Position numbers and translations under genes: made by a program | Notes under the pieces: generated by a model | The model's input: the letters and a program-made list of their open reading frames with translations, nothing else | What the model was told of the DNA's origin: nothing | Databases searched by the model: none | Shown here: positions 7,554 through 14,470 of the stretch, piece by piece | Layout: every line of letters starts with the position of its first letter | How positions within the stretch are numbered: position 1 is the stretch's first letter | Source of the DNA: Aggregatibacter kilianii | Lineage (GTDB): Bacteria; Pseudomonadota; Gammaproteobacteria; Enterobacterales; Pasteurellaceae | Assembly: GCF_003130255.1 (NCBI RefSeq) | Contig: NZ_NRCN01000001.1 | Span: forward strand, 2,010,822 to 2,074,821 | DNA: 64,000 bases | Direction of reading: 5' to 3'

Positions 7554-10339
7554 TGGGTGGCAAACGTAAGGGCGGTGAGGTTACGGTTGGTTACCGTTAT
7601 TACTGGGATATTCAATCTGGCCTTGGACGCGGGCCGGTGGACGAGATTGTCGAGCTCCGCGTGGATGATAAGACGGCGTATGTTGGCAAGCCTGGTGAGC
7701 TTACGCGCTCGCAAGCGATTTATGTTGATAAGCCTAACTTATTTGGCGGCGATAATACCGGTGGTGAGGGCGGGATTCAGGGCCGCATGGAGATACTCAT
7801 GGGCGAGCCCGACCAAAAACCAACGCAAATGCTGATTAATTTGCTTAAGGGTGTACTTAACCCAGCACTTCATCCGCCTAAAGGCCCTGTGGTTTTTGGT
7901 CGCCGTAAAGGGCAAAAACCACCTCAACTGTCTTTTTTTACGCCCGGTGATGTGACTGCCGGTAAGTTGGAGTCAAACGACCAAATCCCAGGGTTTAGAG
8001 GGGTTGTCACGACAGTGTTTAGCGGGTTGATTAGTTGCTATAACGCGTACCCCAAAAAGCATAGTTACCGTGTACGCCGAGCAAATAAAGGGTGGCACGG
8101 CGGTGTAGTGTGGTACCCGGAAAAAGCTAAAATCTTGCTACGTAACGATAATCTCAAAATCTCCGGGTTAACCTCGGAGCAGGAGCAAAATGTACGCCAA
8201 ATCCACGCGATGAATCCGGCACATATCTTGGTTGAGTGCGCGACAAATAAGAGTTGGGGCGGCAAAAAAGACCTCACCGATTTGGATTTAGATAGCTATA
8301 AAAAAGCCGCCGATACGCTTTATGCTGAGGGCTTTGGCTTGTGCATCCGCTACAACCGCCAAACCTCCATCAAGGAGTTTATCCAGCAGATTGTTGACCA
8401 CATCGGTGCGGCGCAATATGACAACATCGAAACAGGTAAACAGGCAATTAAACTGATTCGCCATGATTACAAGGTCGAGGATTTACCGCTGTTTACATAC
8501 GACAACGGGATTCTGTCCGTGCTCGATGACGACAGCGCGGCGACTGATAAACAGGCTAATCAAATAATTGTTAAATATCGTGAACCGGTAACTAACCGCG
8601 ACGACCAGGCCATTGCTAACAATATCGCTGCAGTGCAAATGCACGGCGTAATTAGTAAGACGGTTGAGTACAAAGGGATTCCAACTTTTGATTTGGCTGC
8701 ACGTGTAGCGCAACGTGATTTAGAGATGATTGCCAGTGGCTTAACGCGACTTAAAATCACATTTGATATGCGCGGCAGTGAGTTACGCCCGGGCGATGTT
8801 ATCCGGGTTAATCTGCCGGAGCGTGACATTGTGGATGTGGTCTTTCGTGTGGGTGAGATCAAAAATGGCAATGAGGGCGAGATTGTGGCTACCTGTCTGC
8901 AAGATGTGTTTGGACTGCCGTCAGCTAACTACTCCACCAAAAAGGGTGAGTCGCTTTATATTCCGCCTGATTACACCGCCAAACCAATTACCACCGCGCG
9001 GTTATTTGAGGTGCCTTATCATGTGTTACCGCTTGTGTTATCTGACGCAGAGCGTGCATATATTAAGCTGACCGATTGTTTTGTGTGGAGCTTAGCCGCA
9101 CAACCGACCGCACTTTCCGTCGGTTATGACATGTTAGTGGATGTGGGCGCAGACTACGCAAAAACCGCGACAGGGTCATTTACGCCGCATGTGGAGATTG
9201 TCGGTGATGTTACGCCATATCAAACTAGCATTAAGTTTAAGCTAGAGGGAGAGTATTCCGCCCTCTCGGGTGCTGAGGCACTCATTGTAGGCGATGAGAT
9301 TATTAAGATTGATACTGTGGATTTTGATACCGGCACAATGACCGTGGGGCGCGGTTGTGCGGATACTATCCCGCAAGCACACAAAGCAGGCGCCTTGGCT
9401 TGGTGTTATCTGATATCTGCCGGGATGGATGAGACCAAATACGCACCAGGCGAAAAAGTACGAATTAAATTACTCACCCGGACTGCCCAACAAACGCTTG
9501 ATGAGACTAAGACTGAGGCGCTTACACTTACCACCCGTCAACGTCAAGCCCGCCCTTATCCGCCGGGTAAAGTGCAAATTGATGGCGGCTACGGCAACAC
9601 CATTAATGACAAATCCGCATTTAAACTCACTTGGGCACACCGTGACCGTGATGTGCAAGCGGATAAGTTGATTCCGCATACGGACGGTAGCACCGTTTTG
9701 GGCAAGGATGTCAGCTACAAAGTAGATTTAATAGACGGCAACACCGTGGTGCGGTCTATTAATACTACCTCGACCGAGTTTGTTTACCCGGACGCCAAAA
9801 AGGTAGAGGGTGAGCAATTTAGCCAAATAGCGCTTTATAGCGTCAAAGATGACTTGCAAAGCATGCATCGTTATGTGTTCAGGGTTGGCGGTGCAATGAC
9901 ATTGCTTCGCTCATTTGATTATCAGGCGCGCTGGACATCTGGCGATTACGTCTTTAACCGCTACAATGACGGTTATTTTGGTGGGCTGGGTTATTTAATG
10001 TTAAGCGCTAGCTCGCCAAATTACGATATTTACAATGATTACACCGTGCCGGCGGGGCAATACGCCCGCTTTGTGTTGGATTATAAGATTTTGACGTATA
10101 ACCGCCGCAGTGGCAAATGCAAGGTAATTGTGCAACTGCTCAACGGCACAAACGTGGTGCAATCATACGAGTCCGAGTTGATGGGCGACTGGCCAACAGA
10201 CGATTGGCATCCTCAACAAGTATCCGGAGCGATTCCGCCGGAGGTGACAACCATTAGATTTAAGATTGTGGCTCAACCTGGCATTAGTACTAACGCGCTG
10301 ACATTTAGAGATATTACCATCAGGGTTGGGGAGGAGTAG
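7553..10339 (+). CDS. Phage host-specificity / central tail-tip protein (J-like)
   Basis: At 928 residues this is the largest protein after the tape measure. The N-terminus (MGGKRKGGEVTVGYRYYWDI, then GPVDEIVELRVDDKTAY) is the typical start of J-like tail hub proteins in phages with the split arrangement. The middle region carries the conserved hub-type fold. The C-terminal part, from about residue 790, is aromatic and polar and likely makes receptor or fibre contacts. Such proteins close the tail tip and recognise the host surface. The 1-bp overlap with the preceding gene suggests coupled translation. A USS lies inside the gene at 9107-9115. Confidence 0.88.
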   Translation: MGGKRKGGEVTVGYRYYWDIQSGLGRGPVDEIVELRVDDKTAYVGKPGELTRSQAIYVDKPNLFGGDNTGGEGGIQGRMEILMGEPDQKPTQMLINLLKGVLNPALHPPKGPVVFGRRKGQKPPQLSFFTPGDVTAGKLESNDQIPGFRGVVTTVFSGLISCYNAYPKKHSYRVRRANKGWHGGVVWYPEKAKILLRNDNLKISGLTSEQEQNVRQIHAMNPAHILVECATNKSWGGKKDLTDLDLDSYKKAADTLYAEGFGLCIRYNRQTSIKEFIQQIVDHIGAAQYDNIETGKQAIKLIRHDYKVEDLPLFTYDNGILSVLDDDSAATDKQANQIIVKYREPVTNRDDQAIANNIAAVQMHGVISKTVEYKGIPTFDLAARVAQRDLEMIASGLTRLKITFDMRGSELRPGDVIRVNLPERDIVDVVFRVGEIKNGNEGEIVATCLQDVFGLPSANYSTKKGESLYIPPDYTAKPITTARLFEVPYHVLPLVLSDAERAYIKLTDCFVWSLAAQPTALSVGYDMLVDVGADYAKTATGSFTPHVEIVGDVTPYQTSIKFKLEGEYSALSGAEALIVGDEIIKIDTVDFDTGTMTVGRGCADTIPQAHKAGALAWCYLISAGMDETKYAPGEKVRIKLLTRTAQQTLDETKTEALTLTTRQRQARPYPPGKVQIDGGYGNTINDKSAFKLTWAHRDRDVQADKLIPHTDGSTVLGKDVSYKVDLIDGNTVVRSINTTSTEFVYPDAKKVEGEQFSQIALYSVKDDLQSMHRYVFRVGGAMTLLRSFDYQARWTSGDYVFNRYNDGYFGGLGYLMLSASSPNYDIYNDYTVPAGQYARFVLDYKILTYNRRSGKCKVIVQLLNGTNVVQSYESELMGDWPTDDWHPQQVSGAIPPEVTTIRFKIVAQPGISTNALTFRDITIRVGEE

Positions 10340-10414
10340 CTTTCAAATAATTTAAAAACTGACCGCACTTTAAGATGAATTAATAATCAACAACCCCAAA
10401 ATAAGGATTAAACA

Positions 10415-10606
10415 ATGCAAGATAAAACAGTCACCCTCCGCAACGGCAATGCCGGCACTGTTGTCTATGAGAGCCAATTTGGCAAGCTATTAATCGTTGA
10501 GCATAACGGCGATGAGCTACCACCGACGCACTGGCATAACGCTAACGGCTCATTTTATGCGGACGCACAAAGCCCGCTTGATGTAGTTGACATTAACCAA
10601 GGATAG
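10415..10606 (+). CDS. Small hypothetical phage protein
   Basis: A 63-residue protein (MQDKTVTLRNGNAGTVVYES...) with an AAGGATT site before its ATG. It is short, soluble and rich in beta-type residues, with a repeated charged/polar pattern. I do not recognise a family. It lies between the J-like gene and the CAAA-repeat methylase, and its stop is five bases before the ATG that precedes the repeat, so one transcript probably covers them. A USS (10362-10370) lies just upstream. Confidence 0.6.
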   Translation: MQDKTVTLRNGNAGTVVYESQFGKLLIVEHNGDELPPTHWHNANGSFYADAQSPLDVVDINQG

Positions 10607-10611
10607 ATACA

Positions 10612-10701
10612 ATGCCAAACAAACAAACAAACAAACAAACAAACAAACAAACAAACAAACAAACAAACAAACAAACAAACAAAGGAAGTAGTTATGTTTA
10701 A
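10612..10701 (+). CDS. Repeat-encoded leader peptide in front of the phage methylase
   Basis: An ATG at 10612, preceded by AAGGA at 10599-10603 (8-bp spacing), opens a frame straight through the CAAA repeat. With the 17 units present it encodes a 29-residue peptide beginning MPNKQTNKQT and stopping at 10699-10701, five bases past the methylase ATG at 10694. With one unit fewer, or two more, the same frame would run into the methylase as KEVVMFKQ. With one unit more it would stop at 10689-10691. It is best read as a translated leader rather than a gene of its own. Confidence 0.45.
   Translation: MPNKQTNKQTNKQTNKQTNKQTNKGSSYV
10616..10683 (+). repeat. (CAAA)17 tetranucleotide simple-sequence repeat
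   Basis: Seventeen perfect CAAA units (68 bp), with no interruptions, sit between a start codon at 10612 and the methylase start at 10694. Tetranucleotide tracts of this kind cause phase variation by slipped-strand mispairing in Haemophilus and relatives, including in DNA methyltransferase genes. None of the four codons produced (CAA, ACA, AAC, AAA) is a stop, so every reading phase passes through the tract. Confidence 0.97.
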
Positions 10702-11524
10702 GCAAGCCCCATTACCGTTTGTCGGTCAAAAGCGCATGTTTTTAAATCATTTTAAAGCGATTTTAAACGAGCAGATTCCGGGTGATGGTGAGGGCTGGAC
10801 GATTATTGACACGTTCGGCGGCTCAGGCTTGCTTAGTCATACTGCAAAACAACTTAAACCCCGCACCCGTGTGATTTACAACGACTTCGACGGCTACGCT
10901 GAGCGCATTAAGCATATCGACGACATTAACCGCTTGCGTGCGCAAATTGCTGCGTTATTAGCGGGTGTTCCGCGCCAAAAACGCGTCACCGATAAAGCGC
11001 TTAAAGCGGAGATTATCAAGACTATTGAGGCATTCGACGGTTATATAGATCTCGCTTCGCTTGCCAGTTGGTTGTTGTTCTCCGGGCAACAAGTCGGCTC
11101 ATTTGATGAGCTCTGCCGCAAAGACTTCTGGCACTGTGTACGTGCGTCTGATTATCCGTCCGCCGATGGTTATCTTGACGGCGTGGAGGTGGTTTCGGAG
11201 TCGTTTCACACGCTACTGCCACGCTTCACAGCCGACCCGCAGGCAGTATTTGTACTAGACCCGCCTTACTTATGCACTAAGCAAGAGAGTTACAAGCAGG
11301 CGCATTACTTTGATTTAATCGACTTCTTACGACTAATCAACATCACCCGCCCACCGTATATCTTCTTTAGCTCGACTAAATCGGAGTTTGTGCGGTTTAT
11401 TGAGTACATGCAGCAAGATAAGGTGGATAACTGGCAGGCGTTCGACGGCGTGCAGCGGGTAGCAATTAAGACGGCTCTTAACTACCAAGGCGAGTACGAG
11501 GACAATATGGTGTACAAGTTCTGA
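10694..11524 (+). CDS. Phage DNA adenine-N6 methylase (D12/Dam class), repeat-controlled
   Basis: A 276-residue protein of the D12 class, which adds a methyl group from S-adenosylmethionine to adenine N6. The start is the classic PLPFVGQKR motif (residues 6-14). The SAM-binding FGGSG is at 41-45 and the catalytic DPPY at 189-192. The ATG has its own AAGGAAG ribosome site at 10682-10688, so it may be made whatever the repeat phase. In one phase it would gain an N-terminal (KQTN)n extension. The target site is unknown, and no partner nuclease is visible, so this is likely an orphan protective or regulatory methylase of the prophage. Confidence 0.9.
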   Translation: MFKQAPLPFVGQKRMFLNHFKAILNEQIPGDGEGWTIIDTFGGSGLLSHTAKQLKPRTRVIYNDFDGYAERIKHIDDINRLRAQIAALLAGVPRQKRVTDKALKAEIIKTIEAFDGYIDLASLASWLLFSGQQVGSFDELCRKDFWHCVRASDYPSADGYLDGVEVVSESFHTLLPRFTADPQAVFVLDPPYLCTKQESYKQAHYFDLIDFLRLINITRPPYIFFSSTKSEFVRFIEYMQQDKVDNWQAFDGVQRVAIKTALNYQGEYEDNMVYKF

Positions 11525-11551
11525 TGTTACCGACATTAATGTCGGTAACAT
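11524..11551. repeat. 28-bp perfect palindrome after the methylase gene
   Basis: The last base of the methylase stop codon begins a perfect 28-bp inverted repeat with no unpaired centre. The half site is ATGTTACCGACATT and the axis lies between 11537 and 11538. It is not followed by a T-run. A perfect spacerless palindrome is more typical of a protein-binding operator or a recombination or methylation site than of a terminator. Confidence 0.85.
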
Positions 11552-11552
11552 A

Positions 11553-11593
11553 ATTCAAAAGCCCTTTAAACGATGTTTAATGGGCTTTTGAAT
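11553..11593 (+). terminator. Long hairpin downstream of the methylase
   Basis: A long stem: ATTCAAAAGCCC (11553-11564) pairs with GGGCTTTTGAAT (11582-11593), with an inner TTTAAAC/GTTTAA stem. T residues lie within the 3' arm rather than after it, so this is a probable terminator that could work in both directions. It separates the tail/methylase transcript from the acidic gene downstream. Confidence 0.6.
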
Positions 11594-11620
11594 ATTTACA
11601 CAAAATTGACAAAATAGTGG

Positions 11621-11647
11621 TTGCAAACAAAACGTATATTATATAAT
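11621..11647 (+). promoter_or_regulatory. Candidate promoter of the acidic phage gene
   Basis: A perfect -10 element TATAAT (11642-11647) lies 15 bp after TTGCAA (11621-11626). A TTGACA (11606-11611) is further upstream at too long a spacing. The region is AT-rich, lies after a hairpin and ends about 90 bp before the ATG at 11738. The leader contains a C-run/G-run pair (CCCC at about 11701, GGGG at about 11715) that could fold. The promoter is predicted from sequence only. Confidence 0.5.
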
Positions 11648-11737
11648 ATACACCCATAGCCAAGAGATACAGGCTATAACCCCAAAAACTTTAACCAGAC
11701 CCCACCAATCGGCAGGGGCAGAAAAAGGAAACAAACT

Positions 11738-12307
11738 ATGTACTCTGTAACAAACGATCTTGCGATTGACAAAAATACTTATACTAGACTTGATTTAGGC
11801 GATGATTACGTGAGTTTATGCGCAGGCAGACAAGCTGATGATGCCGATACAATCATTATATTTTTTGAGACAAACGCAGACCCTATTTATATTGGTTGGG
11901 CCAGTGTAGATACTGGTGATGTAGAGATTACTTATGATAACTGGGATGATGATTTTGCAAGCATCAAACAAAATGATGTCATTGACGAGATTAATACTCT
12001 ATTAGACGGTATTAAAATTTATGACAATATGACAGACCATTTTGTAATTTATGCTAGTGATTACAATGATGTTGTCGGCGAGCATAAAGTTTACTTTAAA
12101 ACTACCGATGAAGCATATCCAGATCCAAGCATTGATAACGCAAATAGAGAGGATGGATATATAACTTATAAGGCGAGCGCTATTACTGAGATGGGGCGCA
12201 AATGTCATGTTTATTGGGATTTTGTTGCGTATGATGATGAGGGCAACGAGATTGATTCCGATAATTTTGATTATCATAATACTGATTGCAGTATCAGATA
12301 TTATTAA
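11738..12307 (+). CDS. Very acidic hypothetical protein, prophage moron candidate
   Basis: A 189-residue protein I cannot assign to a family. By count it has about 42 Asp+Glu against about 12 Lys+Arg, so net charge is near -30; acidic and aromatic residues alternate throughout (for example TYDNWDDDFAS). Similar charge is seen in DNA-mimic anti-restriction and anti-defence proteins, but no motif of those is recognised. It has a good ribosome site (AAAGGAAAC), its own candidate promoter, a hairpin before it and another after it. That is the layout of a moron, a separately expressed cargo gene in a prophage. Base composition is more AT-rich than the tail genes. Confidence 0.7.
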   Translation: MYSVTNDLAIDKNTYTRLDLGDDYVSLCAGRQADDADTIIIFFETNADPIYIGWASVDTGDVEITYDNWDDDFASIKQNDVIDEINTLLDGIKIYDNMTDHFVIYASDYNDVVGEHKVYFKTTDEAYPDPSIDNANREDGYITYKASAITEMGRKCHVYWDFVAYDDEGNEIDSDNFDYHNTDCSIRYY

Positions 12308-12311
12308 CAAC

Positions 12312-12330
12312 AAGCCCCGCAAGGGGCTTT
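12312..12330 (+). terminator. Hairpin after the acidic gene
   Basis: AAGCCCC (12312-12318), GCAA tetraloop, GGGGCTT (12323-12329), then T and AATT. A short strong stem with a stable loop five bases after the acidic gene's stop codon. The weak T-run makes it a partial terminator or an mRNA 3' end protector; read-through would feed the next operon. Confidence 0.6.
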
Positions 12331-12345
12331 AATTGGAGTAAGAAA

Positions 12346-12720
12346 ATGGCAAAAACAGCAGTACACCTATCAAAAACCGCATTGCAATATGTGACAGACC
12401 GCACGCCGCAGGGTGAGCAAAAAGGGCTATCCGCACACATTAATAACGCGTTTGAGCAGTTAGCACATTTAGCACGGGCGGAAAAACCTAAATTATCAAA
12501 ATCGGAGTGGGTTGAGTTATACAATGTCTATACCGGCAGTGATTTAACTCGCCTTGTAATGCCATTTGATTTAGCCGATGACCTACGCACACATTACGGC
12601 ACTTTGCCGCAAGACTTGACCGCACTTTACGAAAAATTAGCAGGGATGACACAGGCGCAACAATTTTCTGCACTTGATGCCGTCCGCGTGTATTGGGCGA
12701 GCGGCGAAGATGGGGATTAA
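12346..12720 (+). CDS. Hypothetical prophage protein (124 aa)
   Basis: The start is the ATG at 12346, eight bases after GGAG (12335-12338); an upstream in-frame ATG lies inside the previous gene and is not used. The protein begins MAKTAVHLSKTALQYVTDRT and is mostly helical and mildly acidic, with no membrane segment. I do not recognise it. Its last 11 bases overlap the start of the next gene, so the two are translated as a pair. A USS lies inside it at 12619-12627. Confidence 0.65.
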   Translation: MAKTAVHLSKTALQYVTDRTPQGEQKGLSAHINNAFEQLAHLARAEKPKLSKSEWVELYNVYTGSDLTRLVMPFDLADDLRTHYGTLPQDLTALYEKLAGMTQAQQFSALDAVRVYWASGEDGD

Positions 12721-13387
12721 AAACAAGCCGATAATAAGACCATGCCCGCAGTGCGGCAGAAATTATCAGTATCGACGGGCAAGCGGTCGCACTTTTGAGC
12801 TTTGTGAATATTGCCGTAATCTCGATTGTGTGGTTTGTGGGCAAAAAGTGCCGCCGGAACGTGGGCGGAAAAATACTTGTTGTGCGGAGTGTGAAAAATT
12901 GAAGATACACAATATCCAAAATGCGCACTACGCTAAGCGGATAGCCGAAGACCCTGAGTTAAATAAACGCAACCACGCCAAGGCCCGCGAAAACCGAAAA
13001 GCAGACCCCGAACGAATGCACGAACATTTGGAAGCGCAAAGGGAAAGGCATTATAGACGTGCGAAAGATCCAAAATATCAAGCCACACGGAAAGTTTATC
13101 AGGCTCAAAGATGGCAGGATAAAAAAGACGAGATACAGGCTCAACGGCGCGAATTTTGGGATAGTTTAAGCGATATTGAGAAAGCGGAGCGACTTGAGCG
13201 CAATCAAGCGATACAGCGCAAGCACAAAGCCAAAAAGCGGGAGTTATTGAAATTAGATCCGCAAAAGTGGGCGGAATATCAAGAGTATCAACGCACAAAG
13301 CGGCGTGAACATAGACAGAGAAAGGCACTTAATGAATTAATGACCGGCACAAAGGAGTTATTGAATGTTACCAACAAAGACAAATAG
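12710..13387 (+). CDS. Zinc-ribbon protein with long basic/charged helix
   Basis: A 225-residue protein starting at ATG 12710, which overlaps the upstream stop by 11 bp. The first 65 residues hold four cysteine knuckles: C12-x2-C15, C32-x2-C35, C40-x2-C43, and C57/C58 with C61. Two zinc ribbons are likely. From about residue 70 to the end it is almost entirely Lys, Arg, Glu, Gln and Ala with many Arg/Lys pairs, predicted as one long helix or coiled coil that could bind nucleic acid. No known family is recognised. The end overlaps the next gene by 23 bp. Confidence 0.7.
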   Translation: MGIKNKPIIRPCPQCGRNYQYRRASGRTFELCEYCRNLDCVVCGQKVPPERGRKNTCCAECEKLKIHNIQNAHYAKRIAEDPELNKRNHAKARENRKADPERMHEHLEAQRERHYRRAKDPKYQATRKVYQAQRWQDKKDEIQAQRREFWDSLSDIEKAERLERNQAIQRKHKAKKRELLKLDPQKWAEYQEYQRTKRREHRQRKALNELMTGTKELLNVTNKDK

Positions 13388-13982
13388 TTTTGATATTGTC
13401 GCCGTTAAAAGCATGACAATCCAAGATTTAAAGGCAGAATTAGCAAAAACGCTTACCGTTACGGCGGAATACCTTATGTATATTGCGGCAATATGGCGGG
13501 AGTTAGAATCACGCGGTGAGGATTTAAGTGAGTTACGACACGGCATGATGACTTATATCCCGTTAATCGCAACAAATCAACTGGACGCACGCCTTGTCGT
13601 TAATTATGCCGGTCAGAAAACACTCTTATCAAGTATGGCAAAATTACCGTTAAAAGAGCAACAAAAGCTAGCAGAAAAAGGCACTTTGGATGTTGTTATT
13701 TTGGGTGATGATAATCAACAGCTAATCAAAGAGGTTAAAATATCCGACCTCACGGCGGCTCAAGTTTATCAAACCATAGGAGAGGGCAAAATAAAGACGC
13801 CGGAACAGCAGTATCAAATCTTGCTAGTCCGTAATAAAGTGCGGTCAAAATCAAAGCCGAAAAAGACTTACCGACTAACGCAAAATTTAAAAATAGATGG
13901 TAAAAATTTAGTGATCGCCGGAAAACATGCAGTACCCATTGAGATTTTGAAAAAATATTTAGAGGATAACAATGAGCTATAG
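13365..13982 (+). CDS. Hypothetical prophage protein (205 aa)
   Basis: The 205-residue protein begins 23 bp inside the previous gene and ends 11 bp inside the next, so it is embedded in a coupled operon. The N-terminal half is helical (MTIQDLKAELAKTLTVTAEY). The C-terminal part is lysine-rich (KVRSKSKPKKTYR), suggesting nucleic acid binding. The stretch LVVNYAGQKTLLSSMAKLPL followed by ISDLTAAQVYQ recalls proteins of mobile elements, but I cannot name a family. A USS lies inside at 13837-13845. Confidence 0.6.
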   Translation: MLPTKTNSFDIVAVKSMTIQDLKAELAKTLTVTAEYLMYIAAIWRELESRGEDLSELRHGMMTYIPLIATNQLDARLVVNYAGQKTLLSSMAKLPLKEQQKLAEKGTLDVVILGDDNQQLIKEVKISDLTAAQVYQTIGEGKIKTPEQQYQILLVRNKVRSKSKPKKTYRLTQNLKIDGKNLVIAGKHAVPIEILKKYLEDNNEL

Positions 13983-14169
13983 CAAGTTAAGCAGCACCAG
14001 GAAAAAGACTATCAGTGTTAATGCTAATAAATATACCAAGGATAACTATAAACAGATACTTTTACGACTAAAACCAGATGTGGCAGATATGTTCGATTCA
14101 ATCTGCAAGGCGGAAAAATTATCGCGAGCGGAAATGTTAAAAAAACTCCTAGAAACTTATTCAATATAA
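13972..14169 (+). CDS. Small ribbon-helix-helix (CopG/Arc-type) DNA-binding protein
   Basis: A 65-residue protein. Residues from about 28 read ILLRLKPDVADMFDSICKAE, then LSRAEMLKKLLETY. This is the strand-helix-helix pattern of CopG/Arc repressors, in which the strand contacts DNA as a dimer. It overlaps the preceding 205-residue gene by 11 bp and is the last gene before a strong terminator. It probably represses a prophage promoter, perhaps its own operon. The preceding gene is large for a toxin partner, so a toxin-antitoxin role is not supported. Confidence 0.75.
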   Translation: MSYSKLSSTRKKTISVNANKYTKDNYKQILLRLKPDVADMFDSICKAEKLSRAEMLKKLLETYSI

Positions 14170-14173
14170 CAAA

Positions 14174-14210
14174 ACAAAGACAGCAGGGTTAATTCCTGCT
14201 GTTTTTGTTT
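14174..14210 (+). terminator. Rho-independent terminator closing the prophage operon
   Basis: CAGCAGG (14181-14187) pairs with CCTGCTG (14195-14201), flanked by an A-rich left arm and followed by TTTTTGTTT. This is a textbook terminator five bases after the repressor-like gene's stop. It marks the last transcript of the prophage. Confidence 0.9.
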
Positions 14211-14470
14211 ATGTGTGTTGGCGAGCGTGGGTAAAATTTAGCAGTTAATGATAGGTGTTTAATTTCAGATTTGATGTAGCGTTACCTATTAAAATTGTAA
14301 ACATCACGTTTTTTTGTAACTTCGTTTCAGTATGCGTAAAAATATTTTATCTGATTTATTGCGCTGATTAGAGATAAATTATCGCGCGCGGCATCAGAAT
14401 TTGAAGAAAAACTGGCGGCGTATTTTAATCGGTAATTCCTATTTTAATCGGTAATGAAAGGAGCATAGCG
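14211..14470. other. Prophage/chromosome junction with truncated-gene remnant and 16-bp direct repeat
   Basis: No complete gene is present. From 14355 a 26-codon frame runs to a stop at 14433-14435 and reads like a protein C-terminus (IRDKLSRAASEFEEKLAAY, then FNR). It has no start codon, so it may be the tail of a chromosomal gene cut by prophage insertion. Its last 16 bases (TATTTTAATCGGTAAT, 14421-14436) recur at 14440-14455, three bases later. GAAAGGAGC follows as the ribosome site of the next gene. The gene of origin is not identified. Confidence 0.55.

Larger units (their letters stand above)
1..14210 (+). mobile_element. Prophage right arm (siphovirus-like tail module plus accessory genes)
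   Basis: All genes from the left edge to about 14170 lie on the plus strand, tightly packed. They follow the order of a non-contractile tail module: tape measure, two paralogous tail proteins, a distal-tail-like protein, a lambda L-like protein, two small proteins and a J-like protein. An adenine methylase and small unknown genes follow. A strong hairpin terminator at 14174-14208 is the last phage-like feature before ordinary chromosomal metabolism genes. The left end lies outside the window and no integrase or attachment core is visible, so the right boundary (14210 to about 14440) is approximate. Confidence 0.9.

Noticed and set aside
10616..10683. CRISPR-like array or ordinary tandem repeat without function.
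   Set aside because: Units are 4 bp with no spacers, so not CRISPR. It is a simple-sequence repeat placed between two translation starts, so it is reported as a phase-variation candidate.
11524..11551. A GntR operator in the prophage.
   Set aside because: Outer half-sites match but a 12-bp insert separates them, which is too far for a LacI-family dimer; no gluconate genes are nearby.
13365..14169. Toxin-antitoxin pair (205-residue gene plus ribbon-helix-helix gene).
   Set aside because: The antitoxin usually comes before a small toxin; the partner here is large, lysine-rich and without toxin motifs.
14355..14435. A separate small gene of about 26 codons.
   Set aside because: It has no start codon and no ribosome site; more likely the remaining tail of a disrupted gene.
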